From Bradyrhizobium centrolobii (lineage in GTDB: Bacteria; Pseudomonadota; Alphaproteobacteria; Rhizobiales; Xanthobacteraceae), in the NCBI RefSeq assembly GCF_001641635.1, contig NZ_LUUB01000125.1, positions 71,932 through 135,931 on the forward strand: 64,000 nucleotides of DNA, in the 5' to 3' direction. The notes below the pieces were generated by a model. That model saw only the letters and a list, made by a program, of their open reading frames with translations, made no database searches and had not been told where the DNA came from. Below are positions 8,457-23,623 of this stretch, piece after piece. Every line of letters starts with the position of its first letter. Within the stretch, counting starts at the first letter, position 1. The translations under genes and the position numbers were made by a program.

Positions 8457-8595
8457 CAGAAGCGTCAAACGAGCCGTCCTCGTCCCGTCCGCAGGATTGC
8501 CAGGGCGATGCCAAGTCTCCTTGGTGCCGATCGCCAATCCTGTGATAGTCTCAGCCAGCGAACACCGCGAGTCATCCGTCACGATGGAGGCTGGC

Positions 8596-8964
8596 ATGTT
8601 GAACATTCGCACCCTGAATCCGGGAATTGCAGCTGCCCTGTTGTCGTTGATCATCACCTCACAGGCATTCGGTCGAGGCAGTCAGGTCGGACACGACGAT
8701 CCCTGGAATCCAGAACACATCGATCAGCTGCCGCTCAACGTCAGGAACGCCGTGACCCACATGTGTGGGGGAATGCCACGGGCTGCGCATTATTTCGCAA
8801 CTTACCTGGATAATTCACGCATCATCAGGCTGCATTTCGAGCATCTGCACTGTGATCACGGCGGTGGATTTTGCAACTCCGCCGGCTGCCTGCATCAAGA
8901 GTACCTCTCAACAGGCAGTCAGTACCGGCTGATCAAGAGCTACTATGGCCGCGGCAACGACTGA
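8596..8964 (+). CDS. Small exported Cys/His-rich protein of unknown function
   Basis: A 122-residue product with a signal peptide (IAAALLSLIITSQAFG, cleavage near 26). The mature part has MCGGMPRAAHYFA, HFEHLHCDHGGG and FCNSAGCLHQEY: four cysteines and many histidines that could bind a metal. GGAGG at 8586-8590 is 5 bases before ATG 8596, which decides the start over the in-frame ATG at 8584. The family is not known to me by name, though I recall similar uncharacterised proteins in Bradyrhizobium. It closes the SigF-side cluster and may have its own promoter in the 139-base gap before it. Confidence 0.65.
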   Translation: MLNIRTLNPGIAAALLSLIITSQAFGRGSQVGHDDPWNPEHIDQLPLNVRNAVTHMCGGMPRAAHYFATYLDNSRIIRLHFEHLHCDHGGGFCNSAGCLHQEYLSTGSQYRLIKSYYGRGND

Positions 8965-9018
8965 GCACGAGCTCGGAAAATTCCTGTTCGTCGGGGCGGC
9001 TGTTTTAGCCGCGTAACA

Positions 9019-9450
9019 ATGTTGCACATCGACACTCCTCTCGTTGCCGTGCTAAGGCAGTCCAACGTCAACCAGAGTGAATTCGTGCTTCTGAACCGCC
9101 AGCCTCCGAGACTTTGCGACGCGCGCGGTTGGCGCGGGCTGCTGGCTGTGCTCATCGCGATCACGTATTTGCTCGCCGGCGTCCTGCATGGTGCACATGA
9201 TATCGACGTGACCAGTCCGTCCGGCGGCTCGGAAATCGCTTCGATCCTCGACGACGGCCTTGCGGGCCACGGCGACCACAAGGCGCTCGCGGGCCATCAC
9301 TGCCACGGCTGCTTCTTGGTCGCAGTCATCCAGCCGGTACAACCGGACGCCGTGGCCGAGCTCCCCGCTGCGTCGCGGCTGCCGCTTCAAGCGGCGCTTG
9401 CCGGCATTGCGCCCGATACGGACTCCCCGCCCCCCAAACATCTGACCTGA
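9019..9450 (+). CDS. Small His/Cys protein preceding the czcCBA operon
   Basis: A 143-residue product with one N-terminal membrane segment (GLLAVLIAITYLLAGVLHGA, about 40-59), then an exposed part rich in His (GHGDHKALAGHHCHGC, with a C-x2-C type pair and five His) and a Pro-rich end (DSPPPKHL). It stands 54 bases before czcC. Size and layout parallel the cut gene at the left edge, which precedes the cus genes; both could be periplasmic metal-binding leaders of RND operons, perhaps DUF2946-like. The ATG has no clear ribosome binding site, so the true start may be internal. Confidence 0.55.
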   Translation: MLHIDTPLVAVLRQSNVNQSEFVLLNRQPPRLCDARGWRGLLAVLIAITYLLAGVLHGAHDIDVTSPSGGSEIASILDDGLAGHGDHKALAGHHCHGCFLVAVIQPVQPDAVAELPAASRLPLQAALAGIAPDTDSPPPKHLT

Positions 9451-9504
9451 ACGGATAGCCGGGCGCCGCATGCGCCCATCGATCCTCCTTCACAGGTCGT
9501 ATTC

Positions 9505-10779
9505 ATGTTTTGCAGGCGAACGGCCGCGCGCATGGCGTGCGCGATGGCGTTTCTCATCAGCCCATCCCTGGTGCTGACGTCACACGCCCAGACCCTGACG
9601 ATGCGCACTGCGCTGACGCGCGCGCTCGCGGCCAGCCCGCGGCTCACCGCGGCCGAGCGCGATGTCGGCATCGCCACGGGCCAGCGCATCCAGGCCGGCG
9701 CACTCCTCAATCCGGAACTGTCCTATGAACAGGACAACTCCTTCGGCTCCGGCATCTACCGCGGAACGAAATCGGCCGAGACCACGCTTCAGATCAGCCA
9801 GGCCTTCGAGCTGTTCGGCAAGCGCGAGGCGCGCATCGCCGCAGGAGCGGCCGGCCTCGAGGTCGCCGCCATCCAGCGCAAGGCGATCCGGCTCGAAGTG
9901 CTGTCGGAAACCGCGATCGCCTTCCTGAGCGTGCTCGGCGCGCAGCGGCGTATCCAGATCCTCGACGAGCAGATTGCCGCGATCGATCGGCTGACGCCGC
10001 TTCTGCGCCGCCGCGTCGAGGCCGGCGCCTCCTCTCCGGCCGAAACCGGCCGTGCCGAGGTTGCCTCCGCGCTGGTCAAGGCCGATCGCGAGCGCCTCAA
10101 GGCAACCCTGGCCAGCGCCCGGCGCGAGCTTGCCGTGCTGATGGGCGATCCCGCGGCAAAATTCGCAGAGGTCTCCGGTCGGCTCGACACCACGGGACGG
10201 CCGCCCTCGTTCAAGTCGGTGGTCGCCGCGATCGATGCCAATCCGCAACTGGTGCGCTGGACCGCCGTCTATGCGCAGCGCAACGCCGAGCTGCTGCTGG
10301 CGCGACTCAAGCCCTACCCGGACGTGCGGGTCGCCGCCGGCTGGCGGCATTTCAACGAGACCAATGACGACGCGGTGCGCCTCACCGTCTCGGTCCCGAT
10401 TCCGGTATTCGACCAGAACCAGGGCAACATCCTCTCCGCGCAGGAGAGCCTCGCCAAGACCCGGGCCGAACGCGACACCAACCGCAACACCCTGATCGTG
10501 GTTGCGGGTCGCGCCTACGACTCGCTCGAGGGATCGCTGCGCGAGCTTGCCGTCCTGCGCGAGACCGCGATCCCGAAGGCGACCGAAGCGACGGACGCGA
10601 TCTCGCAAGGCTACGGCCAGGGCCGCTTCACGCTGCTCGAGGTCCTCGACGCCCAGGCGAGCGTCACCCGGGCGCGCCTGCGCGAGCAGGAGGCGCTGCA
10701 GAATTTCCACGCAGGGGTTGCGACCATCGAAGGCCTCGTCGGCAATCCCTTCACGCTCGCCCGGGAGAGCGCAAGATGA
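9505..10779 (+). CDS. czcC: CzcC-type outer-membrane efflux channel
   Basis: A TolC-family outer membrane factor of 424 residues. A signal peptide (hydrophobic stretch ending SHAQ near residue 29) is followed by the two-fold OEP repeat: LNPELSYEQDNSFGSG and the helices around EAGASSPAETGRAEVASAL in the first half, and KPYPDVRVAAGWRHFNE and QGYGQGRFTLLEVLDAQ in the second. It would form the exit duct for the CzcBA pump and possibly for CusBA, which has no channel gene in view. It overlaps czcB by 4 bases (ATGA at 10776). Confidence 0.88.
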   Translation: MFCRRTAARMACAMAFLISPSLVLTSHAQTLTMRTALTRALAASPRLTAAERDVGIATGQRIQAGALLNPELSYEQDNSFGSGIYRGTKSAETTLQISQAFELFGKREARIAAGAAGLEVAAIQRKAIRLEVLSETAIAFLSVLGAQRRIQILDEQIAAIDRLTPLLRRRVEAGASSPAETGRAEVASALVKADRERLKATLASARRELAVLMGDPAAKFAEVSGRLDTTGRPPSFKSVVAAIDANPQLVRWTAVYAQRNAELLLARLKPYPDVRVAAGWRHFNETNDDAVRLTVSVPIPVFDQNQGNILSAQESLAKTRAERDTNRNTLIVVAGRAYDSLEGSLRELAVLRETAIPKATEATDAISQGYGQGRFTLLEVLDAQASVTRARLREQEALQNFHAGVATIEGLVGNPFTLARESAR

Positions 10780-11742
10780 AGACATCCTCCACCGTCCTCG
10801 CCGCACTCGTCGCCGCCGCGCTCGGCGCCTACGGCTATGCGATGCTCGCGCCCGGCAAGGTCGAGCCGGCCGGTCATGAAGAGAAAAAGGCTGAGAAGCC
10901 GAACGACCACGTCGAGCAGGACGAGCACGGCGCCGATCGCATCCGGATCTCCGACGTCAAGCTCGCCGCCGCCGGCGTGATGCTGGCGGAGGCTGCGAGC
11001 GCCACGCTGACAGACACCCTCGCCTTCAACGGCATCTTGCGCGCCAACCAGGAAGCCGTGGTGCAGGTAACGCCGCGCTTTCCCGGCATCGCCAAGTCAA
11101 TCCTGAAGCGGATCGGCGACAAGGTCGCCAAGGACGACCTGCTCGCCGCGATCGAGAGCAACCAGAGCCTCACGGTTTACGAGCTCAAGGCGCCGATCGG
11201 CGGCACCATCATCGAGCGGCAGATCTCGCTCGGCGAATACGCTTCGGAACAGAAGCCGGCCTTCGTCGTCGCCGACCTCTCGACCATCTGGGTCGACCTC
11301 TCGATCTACCGCCAGGACCTCCGGCGTGTTCGCATCAGTGACGAGGTGCTGATCGATCCCGATGACGGCCGCGGCGAGATCAAGGGTGCGATCTCCTACC
11401 TCGCGCCGATCGGCTCCAGCGAGACCCAGACCGCGCTCGCGCGCGTCGTCCTGCAGAATCCCGACGGCCGGCTCCGTCCCGGCCTGTTCGTCACGGCGCG
11501 GCTGATCCTCGCCGCGCGCAACGTTGCCGTCGCCGTTCGCAGGAGCGCGATCCAGACGCTGGAGAACCGGACCATCGTCTTCGTCCGCGAGGACGGCGAC
11601 AAGATCGAGGCCCGCCCGGTCGAGCTCGGCGAAACCGATCCGCGCTATGTCGAGATCAAGGCGGGGCTGTCGGCCGGCGAGCGCTACGTCGCCGAGAACA
11701 GCTTCGTCGTCAAGGCGGAGATGGGCAAGGGAGAGGCCGAGC

Positions 11743-11750
<8 letters not shown>
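10776..11750 (+). CDS. czcB: CzcB-type RND periplasmic adaptor
   Basis: A 324-residue membrane fusion protein with an N-terminal anchor (residues 6-24) and a His/Glu/Lys-rich linker (HEEKKAEKPNDHVEQDEH). The barrel-sandwich and beta-barrel core is seen as NGILRANQEAVVQVTPRF, LKAPIGGTIIERQISLGEY and LRPGLFVTARLILAA. Unlike CusB in this window it has no Met-rich metal-binding repeat, which fits a divalent-cation pump. It overlaps czcC by 4 and czcA by 8 bases, so the three genes are translationally coupled. Confidence 0.87.
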
Positions 11751-14952
<3,202 letters not shown>

Positions 14953-14954
14953 AC

Positions 14955-15932
14955 GTGAGCAGCCATGACCATCACGGTCATCACCACCATGACCATGGCG
15001 ACCACGCGCATGGTCTTGGTCACGATCACGGCCACGGCCATGCGCATGTCCACGCGCCCGCGAATTTCGGCAGGGCCTTCGCGATCGGCATTTCGCTCAA
15101 CAGCGCGCTGGTCGTGGCGGAAGCGGTTTATGGCTATATCGGCAATTCCACCGCGCTGCTCGCCGATGCCGGCCACAATCTCAGCGACGTGCTCGGTCTC
15201 GTCGTGGCCTGGGGTGCGTCGATCGCGGCCAAGCGCGCGCCGAGCGGCCGCTTCACCTATGGCCTGCGCGCCTCCACCATTCTCTCGGCGCTGGCGAACG
15301 CGGTGTTCCTGCTGGTCGCGACCGGCGCGATCGGCTGGGAGGCGATCCTGCGCCTGCGCGAGCCGGAGCCGATCGCCGGCGTCACCGTGATGGTGGTCGC
15401 CGGCATCGGCATCCTCATCAACGGCGCCACCGCCATGCTGTTTGCGAGCGGGCGGAAAGAGGACATCAACATCGAAGGCGCTTACCTGCACATGGCCGCC
15501 GACGCCGCGATCTCGTTCGGCGTCGTCGTCGCGGCGGCGCTGATCATCTGGACCGGCTGGCTCTGGCTCGATCCCGTAACCAGCCTCATCATCTGCGCCA
15601 CCATCCTGTGGAGCACGACCAGCCTGCTGCGCAGCTCCATCGACATGTCGATGGCCGCCGCACCGAAGGGCACCGACCTCGACGCCATCAGGACATTCCT
15701 CCTGGACCGCCCCGGCGTCGACGCGATCCACGACCTCCACGTCTGGCCGATCTCGACCACCGAGACGGCGCTGACGTGCCATTTGGTCATGCCCGGCGGC
15801 GCCACGGGCGACGCGTTCCTGATGGAGACGGCGCAACTGCTGAAGACGTCATTCCGCATCGGCCACACCACGCTTCAGGTGGAGACGCGCCCCGATAACG
15901 GCTGCGCGCTGGCGCCGGATCATGTGGTGTGA
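14955..15932 (+). CDS. CDF-family divalent cation exporter with His-rich N-terminus
   Basis: A 325-residue cation diffusion facilitator (CzcD/ZitB/DmeF type) that exports Zn, Co, Cd or similar ions from the cytoplasm in exchange for protons. Its first 35 residues hold about 16 His (HDHHGHHHHDHGDHAHG), a metal-binding leader. Six helices follow with the HxxxD pairs typical of the family: LLADAGHNLSDVLG in TM2 and AYLHMAADAAISFG in TM5. The C-terminal domain carries DAIHDLHVWPIS. GTG 14955 is the start, 2 bases after the czcA stop with GGAGGAG upstream, so it is the last gene of the czc operon. Confidence 0.88.
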   Translation: MSSHDHHGHHHHDHGDHAHGLGHDHGHGHAHVHAPANFGRAFAIGISLNSALVVAEAVYGYIGNSTALLADAGHNLSDVLGLVVAWGASIAAKRAPSGRFTYGLRASTILSALANAVFLLVATGAIGWEAILRLREPEPIAGVTVMVVAGIGILINGATAMLFASGRKEDINIEGAYLHMAADAAISFGVVVAAALIIWTGWLWLDPVTSLIICATILWSTTSLLRSSIDMSMAAAPKGTDLDAIRTFLLDRPGVDAIHDLHVWPISTTETALTCHLVMPGGATGDAFLMETAQLLKTSFRIGHTTLQVETRPDNGCALAPDHVV

Positions 15933-15962
15933 GGGTGAGTTGCGCCGTCGCCCCAATCGCAG

Positions 15963-16119
15963 GTGTCGTCCCGGACAAGCGAAGCGCCGATCCGGGATCC
16001 ATAACCACAGGGCGTGGTTTGGCGAAGACTCGCGGTTACCCGATCGCGCCGCAACTTCTCCCTGGGTTATGGGTCCCTGTGCCCCCCGTGCGCAATTGCG
16101 CACTAGGCCGGGACGACAC
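15963..16119. repeat. Dispersed-type repeat with perfect 12-nt inverted ends
   Basis: The stretch starts GTGTCGTCCCGG and ends CCGGGACGACAC, a perfect inverted pair, with further internal pairings (gggatccataaccacag / gggttatgggtccctg). It fills most of the 245-base gap between the CDF exporter and the convergent methyltransferase. It looks like a palindromic intergenic repeat of the kind common in Bradyrhizobium; no coding signal. Confidence 0.6.
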
Positions 16120-16177
16120 TGACTATGCGGCACGATGCTTCCAACTCATTCACAATGAAGGCTGAGAGCAAGCGACC

Positions 16178-17038
16178 CTACGCCGCCTTCGCCGTCACGA
16201 TCCAGATCGCGCCCTGCAGGGCCACCGACTGCCCCTTCACGTATGGCGCGAGCATCTCGCGGATCGAGGCCTTGGCGGCCTCATAGGTCTCCGGCGGATG
16301 GCCCTGGAGGGCACGGCTGGCGGGGCCGATCTGGAGCGAGCCATCGACGGCCGCCTCGAGGCCGCCGCCGATCGCGACATCCATCGCCAGATTCTGCGGC
16401 TCCATCGCCGCGTCCACGAAGCCGGCGCCCTTGAGGATACGCATCACGCGCTCCTCCGATGCAAAGGCGAAGGGACCGGGCTCTTCGGGCCCGACCGGCG
16501 GCATCTTCGGCACGTGTTTGTAGACCGCCATCAGCGGGGCCATCATCCAGGGATTTTCGCGCGGCTCGCGCCAACAGGCGAAGGCCAGCCGCCCCGAGGG
16601 CTTCAACGCACGACGGAGATTGGTGAAGGACGCGATCGGATCGGCGAAGAACATCACGCCGAAGCGCGAGGCCAGGAGATCGAAGCTCGCCGGCTCGAAC
16701 GGATGGACGGTGGCATCCGCCAGCACGAAATCCAGTGGCAGGCCCGTCGGCGCCAGCGCGCGGGCCTGCGACAGCATCGGGTCGGACACGTCGAGGCCGA
16801 GCGCAAACCCGTTCGGCGCCACCGCCTTCGCGAACGCGAACGTCGTCGCACCGGAGCCGCAGCCGACGTCGAGCACGCGCTCACCCGGTCTGGGCTTGGC
16901 GCGGTCGATCAGCACGTCGGCAATGGGCCCCAGTAAATTCTCCTGCGCCGCATGGCGATCCGCCCAGCGCTGCCCGCTGGGTCCGTTCCAATAGGCGATC
17001 TGGTCGGCGTTTTGCTCGTGTCCGCTTGGCTGTTCCAT
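16178..17038 (-). CDS. Class I SAM-dependent methyltransferase
   Basis: A 286-residue soluble methyltransferase with the Rossmann-fold motifs of the UbiE/Methyltransf_11 group: VLDVGCGSGATTFAFA (motif I, about residues 57-72), LGLDVSDPMLSQA (acidic end of beta-2), FVLADATVHPFEPASFD (motif II/post) and LRRALKPSGRLAFACW. The N-terminus IAYWNGPSGQRWADRH is typical of a widespread uncharacterised subgroup. The substrate cannot be told from sequence. It stands alone, convergent with the metal cluster. Confidence 0.82.
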   Translation of the reverse strand: MEQPSGHEQNADQIAYWNGPSGQRWADRHAAQENLLGPIADVLIDRAKPRPGERVLDVGCGSGATTFAFAKAVAPNGFALGLDVSDPMLSQARALAPTGLPLDFVLADATVHPFEPASFDLLASRFGVMFFADPIASFTNLRRALKPSGRLAFACWREPRENPWMMAPLMAVYKHVPKMPPVGPEEPGPFAFASEERVMRILKGAGFVDAAMEPQNLAMDVAIGGGLEAAVDGSLQIGPASRALQGHPPETYEAAKASIREMLAPYVKGQSVALQGAIWIVTAKAA

Positions 17039-17207
17039 GGATGCGCCTCCGGCAGCTTGGTCGAAAGACCCCGATGCCGAAATGCGAAGACGCCGTCAAC
17101 TGAGGCGGGTTCTTCGGCGACACGCTTTTGCGTGCACGCCGCGCGACACGGCGTCAGAGGTTGACGGACGATAAGGGGATTTGGCTGCCGACCTGCGCTA
17201 CGCCAGG

Positions 17208-17399
17208 TCATTCAGCCGCGAGCGAGGCCCCGGTTCGCTTCGCAAGGACGCGGCGGAAGTCCGCTGCCAGCTCGTCGTAGTAGTGAGCAAGCTCCTCATA
17301 AAAGGCCCGGCCGGCCTCATCAGGAGCTTCCTGAGCCGCTCTCATGCAGTGGACGGCTTTGGATTCGTACCTTTCCAGCTTGATGCGAAGATCACTCAT
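17208..17399 (-). CDS. Small conserved-looking helical protein
   Basis: A 63-residue, mostly helical and charged protein that begins MSDLRIKLERYESKA and has EELAHYYDELAADFRR in its second half. No signal peptide or membrane segment. The start at 17399 is chosen because the upstream part of the open frame (to 17531) is basic and low in coding character. I do not recognise a family; coding status rests on the regular amphipathic pattern and the alphaproteobacterial codon use. Confidence 0.5.
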   Translation of the reverse strand: MSDLRIKLERYESKAVHCMRAAQEAPDEAGRAFYEELAHYYDELAADFRRVLAKRTGASLAAE

Positions 17400-17663
17400 C
17401 ACGGCGATACTCCACGCTGACATAGGGAGCCGGAACGTTGGTTCGAACCGCGATCGAAAAGATGACCGAAAAAAGGTAATTTTGGACCCCACGAGGGCTC
17501 TTTCGGGGCGTCGGGTGCCAGGCGAAGGCACGCAAGGGGCCCGACAACCACCAAATCGGGTTCGGTCGTCGGCCCGCCTGCCGAGCCGAAGCTCGCGCCG
17601 AAAAGCCCACCTTCGCCCGTCGGGCTTCGGCGTGGCAGCCTGCCTCGCTGCGCGAGCGCAGGC

Positions 17664-17740
17664 TGGTGGGCGGTCACGGATTCGAACCGCGGACCCTCTC
17701 GGTGTAAACGAGATGCTCTAACCAGCTGAGCTAACCGCCC
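17664..17740 (-). tRNA. tRNA-Val (anticodon UAC)
   Basis: On the minus strand a full cloverleaf is seen: acceptor GGGCGGT pairs with ACCGCCC, D-arm GCTCAGCTGGTTAGAGC, anticodon stem TCTCG/CGAGA with loop TTTACAC (anticodon TAC), T-arm with GGTTCGAATCC, and an encoded 3' CCA. Length 77 with CCA. I saw no integrase or attachment-site copy beside it. Confidence 0.95.
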
Positions 17741-17789
17741 CTCGCCGCCTCTTTAGCGCCAGGTCCCCGGCAGGAGCAAGGGCCGAACG

Positions 17790-18200
17790 TCAATCCTGCG
17801 GCCGGCCCGGCAAGACGGGCACCGTGTCAATCCACACCGCCGCCGACTGGCACCAGATCTGCCTGGCGGGCCGCAAGGCGTCGCGCTGACGGATGCTGCC
17901 CCAGCGGATGCCCCAATCGTCGGCCTGGTCGCCCTCGCCGCTCGTGAACAGCGGGGAACCACAGTCGCCGCAGAAATGCTGGAAGCGCATCCGGCCATTG
18001 TCGCCGCGCTTGCCGTAGATCTTCGGCGTGCCGCCGGTCAGGCGGATCGCCCGCCCCGAGCAGATTGCGGTCACCCGGAACGGCGAACCGGTCAGGGTCT
18101 GGCAGTCCCGGCAATGACAGACCGACACCGCCTCCGGGTCGATCTCGGCCTCATAGGTGATCCGGCCGCAATGGCATTGCCCGTCGATCTGCATGGCCAT
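17790..18200 (-). CDS. GFA/CENP-V family zinc protein
   Basis: A 136-residue protein of the glutathione-dependent formaldehyde-activating (GFA) fold. The zinc-binding cysteines appear as CHCGRITYEAE near residue 9, CHCRDCQTLTG near 29 and FCGDCGSPLF near 77. Members are often annotated as GFA or aldehyde-activating enzymes, but most have no proven activity. ATG 18200 (MAMQIDGQCHCG) or 18194 is the start; the frame upstream crosses the lon terminator and is not coding. It is read in the same direction as lon, behind that terminator. Confidence 0.8.
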   Translation of the reverse strand: MAMQIDGQCHCGRITYEAEIDPEAVSVCHCRDCQTLTGSPFRVTAICSGRAIRLTGGTPKIYGKRGDNGRMRFQHFCGDCGSPLFTSGEGDQADDWGIRWGSIRQRDALRPARQIWCQSAAVWIDTVPVLPGRPQD

Positions 18201-18210
18201 CCCCTGAAAC

Positions 18211-18238
18211 AAAAACGGCGCCCGAAGGCGCCGTTTTA
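18211..18238 (-). terminator. Rho-independent terminator of lon
   Basis: Perfect hairpin AAAACGGCGCC / GGCGCCGTTTT with a 4-base loop, followed on the minus strand by a run of T. It lies 17 bases after the lon stop. Confidence 0.85.
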
Positions 18239-18255
18239 TCATCTTCCGTGCAGTC

Positions 18256-20679
<2,424 letters not shown>

Positions 20680-20848
20680 GGCCTTTTCCTTTTGCTTTGC
20701 CCCCTTGCACGCAGCCCGCCTTGCTCATGCGCAACCGCCACAAGGTGCCGAGGTGATCCGCAAAACCGGTCGGTCCTTCGAAAGATGGACCGGCATCGCC
20801 GGATCGGAACTGAGGCGAATCTTGAAGAGAATTCTCGCTCGCCGCCGA

Positions 20849-20881
20849 CATTAGGTGGCTATCGCCCCGGGGGGTGTCAAG
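20849..20881 (-). promoter_or_regulatory. lon: Possible lon promoter
   Basis: On the minus strand CTTGACA (20875-20881) is followed after about 19 bases by CCTAATG (20849-20855). It resembles an alphaproteobacterial sigma-32-like (CTTG ... CCTAT) or sigma-70 element but the spacing is longer than usual. Weak candidate. Confidence 0.3.
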
Positions 20882-20938
20882 TCATTGAAAAACGCGCGCC
20901 ATTCGGCGCTTACGCACGCAGATAAGCGACGCAACACC

Positions 20939-20963
20939 GGCTGCGGAAACACATTCCGCAGCC
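20939..20963 (-). terminator. Hairpin downstream of clpX
   Basis: Perfect 10-bp stem GGCTGCGGAA / TTCCGCAGCC with a 5-base loop, 44-68 bases after the clpX stop. No T-run follows, so it may be a weak terminator or an mRNA 3' stabiliser. Confidence 0.5.
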
Positions 20964-21006
20964 GTCAGTACTGACAGGACGATTCTGAGCCTCCAGCGCC
21001 CTGATC

Positions 21007-22278
<1,272 letters not shown>

Positions 22279-22725
22279 TCCTGTCTCCGTCCGCGGTTCG
22301 ATCCCGTCCGCTCGATCGCTCTATTCCGGCACAGCCGGCATAGAGATTCAAATAGAGCAAATTCCGTACCAATAAAGACCCTACGCGTTACATCCCGTGC
22401 GAATCACGGTCACTCGATTCTCCCGCGATCATAGCCGATCAACCGTAGCCAACCATGCTGTCACCCGACTATCAAGAATTCGCTAATCGGGGGGTCGCTG
22501 GCTACCCGTGACAATACCGTGATTTCACGTCTTGGCACGGGAGAAGTGATCGAAATCGCAGGTGCGTTGCCGGATTACCACGAAAAAAGAAGCACGAAAG
22601 CGGAACTTTCTGCCTGCCGCAGGGCGCAATACTACCTTTGCGCCCTTGCGAACGCGTCCTTAACGTGAACGCCGCCCTGACGACCCCCACTAATCCCGGG
22701 GATCGCCGGTGCGATCCCGGTAATG
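22279..22725. other. Intergenic region between clpP and clpX
   Basis: A gap of 447 bases. The part next to clpP has two hairpins (listed). The rest is less GC-rich than the genes around it and would hold the clpX promoter, but I could not fix a -35/-10 pair. An apparent 187-codon frame here (22502-23065) runs into clpP out of frame and is rejected. Confidence 0.55.
22622..22718 (-). terminator. Two hairpins downstream of clpP
   Basis: Immediately after the clpP stop is GGGATCG / CGATCCC with a 6-base loop (22699-22718); a second stem GGGCGCAA / TTGCGCCC lies at 22622-22645. Neither has a strong T-run on the minus strand. Together they may attenuate transcription into clpX. Confidence 0.4.
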
Positions 22726-23361
22726 CTACGGGACTTTCACAACCGCCGGCTCCTCGGCGCGCTTGTCGATGACCTTGTCGACCAGGCCGAACTCCTTGGC
22801 GTCGGAGGCGGTCAGGAACTTGTCGCGTTCCAGCGCGTCCTCGATCGACTTGTAGGTCTGGCCGGTGTGCTTCACGTAGATCTCGTTGAGCCGCTTCTTC
22901 AGGTTCAGGATTTCCTGCGCGTGCAGCATGATGTCGGTGGCCTGGCCCTGGAAACCGCCGGAGGGCTGATGCACCATGATGCGCGCATTCGGCAGCGAGA
23001 AGCGCATGTCCTTCTCGCCGGCAGCGAGCAGCAGCGAGCCCATCGAGGCCGCCTGGCCCGTGCACAGCGTCGAGACCGGCGGGCGGATGAACTGCATCGT
23101 GTCGTAGATCGCAAGGCCCGACGTCACCACGCCGCCCGGCGAGTTGATGTACATCGAGATTTCCTTCTTCGGATTTTCCGCCTCGAGGAACAGGAGCTGC
23201 GCGACTATCAGCGTCGACATGCCGTCCTCGACCGGACCGGTCACGAAGATGATGCGCTCTTTCAACAGGCGCGAGAAGATGTCGTAGGCGCGCTCGCCAC
23301 GGTTGGTCTGCTCGACCACCATGGGCACGAGGTTCATGTAGGTTTCAACCGGATCGCGCAT
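22726..23361 (-). CDS. clpP: ATP-dependent Clp protease proteolytic subunit ClpP
   Basis: Serine peptidase of 211 residues that assembles as a double heptamer and degrades proteins unfolded by ClpX. The catalytic Ser is in GQAASMGSLLLAAG (about residue 106), the His in IMVHQPSGGFQG (about 131) and the Asp in DALERDKFLTASDAKEFGLVD near 180. The start MRDPVETYMNLVPMVVEQT is the common alphaproteobacterial form. It lies 262 bases downstream of tig, behind the tig terminator. Confidence 0.97.
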   Translation of the reverse strand: MRDPVETYMNLVPMVVEQTNRGERAYDIFSRLLKERIIFVTGPVEDGMSTLIVAQLLFLEAENPKKEISMYINSPGGVVTSGLAIYDTMQFIRPPVSTLCTGQAASMGSLLLAAGEKDMRFSLPNARIMVHQPSGGFQGQATDIMLHAQEILNLKKRLNEIYVKHTGQTYKSIEDALERDKFLTASDAKEFGLVDKVIDKRAEEPAVVKVP

Positions 23362-23550
23362 GAGTCACCTAGGGTTTTCGGAGGCGAGCATCACCAGTCT
23401 TGCCCGGATTTGCCGGAAGGCCGATGCACGTCCCGTGATGCAGGAACTTTGGTAGAGGGTGTAGCCACAGATATAGCCCAATTCGCGCCAGACAAGTGCG
23501 GTGCGCATTAAGGCTTAATCCATGGGGGACTTGAAGCTGATTCGTGCAAA

Positions 23551-23584
23551 GAGGCCCAGCCAGCCACCTGGCTAGCTGGGCCTC
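23551..23584 (-). terminator. Rho-independent terminator of tig
   Basis: GAGGCCCAGC / GCTGGGCCTC with additional CC/GG pairing inside, followed on the minus strand by TTTGC. It lies 40 bases after the tig stop. Confidence 0.8.
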
Positions 23585-23623
23585 TTCCGCCGATCATCCT
23601 TAATAGAAGGCTCTGGCAAAGCC

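Larger units (their letters stand above)
20680..21006. other. Intergenic region between clpX and lon
   Basis: A gap of 327 bases without a convincing gene. It holds a hairpin behind clpX and a possible promoter for lon, both listed separately. The rest shows no repeat or coding signal. Confidence 0.6.

Noticed and set aside
22502..23065. A 187-codon minus-strand frame between clpX and clpP
   Set aside because: More than half overlaps clpP out of frame; the remaining part has no ribosome binding site or recognisable domain.
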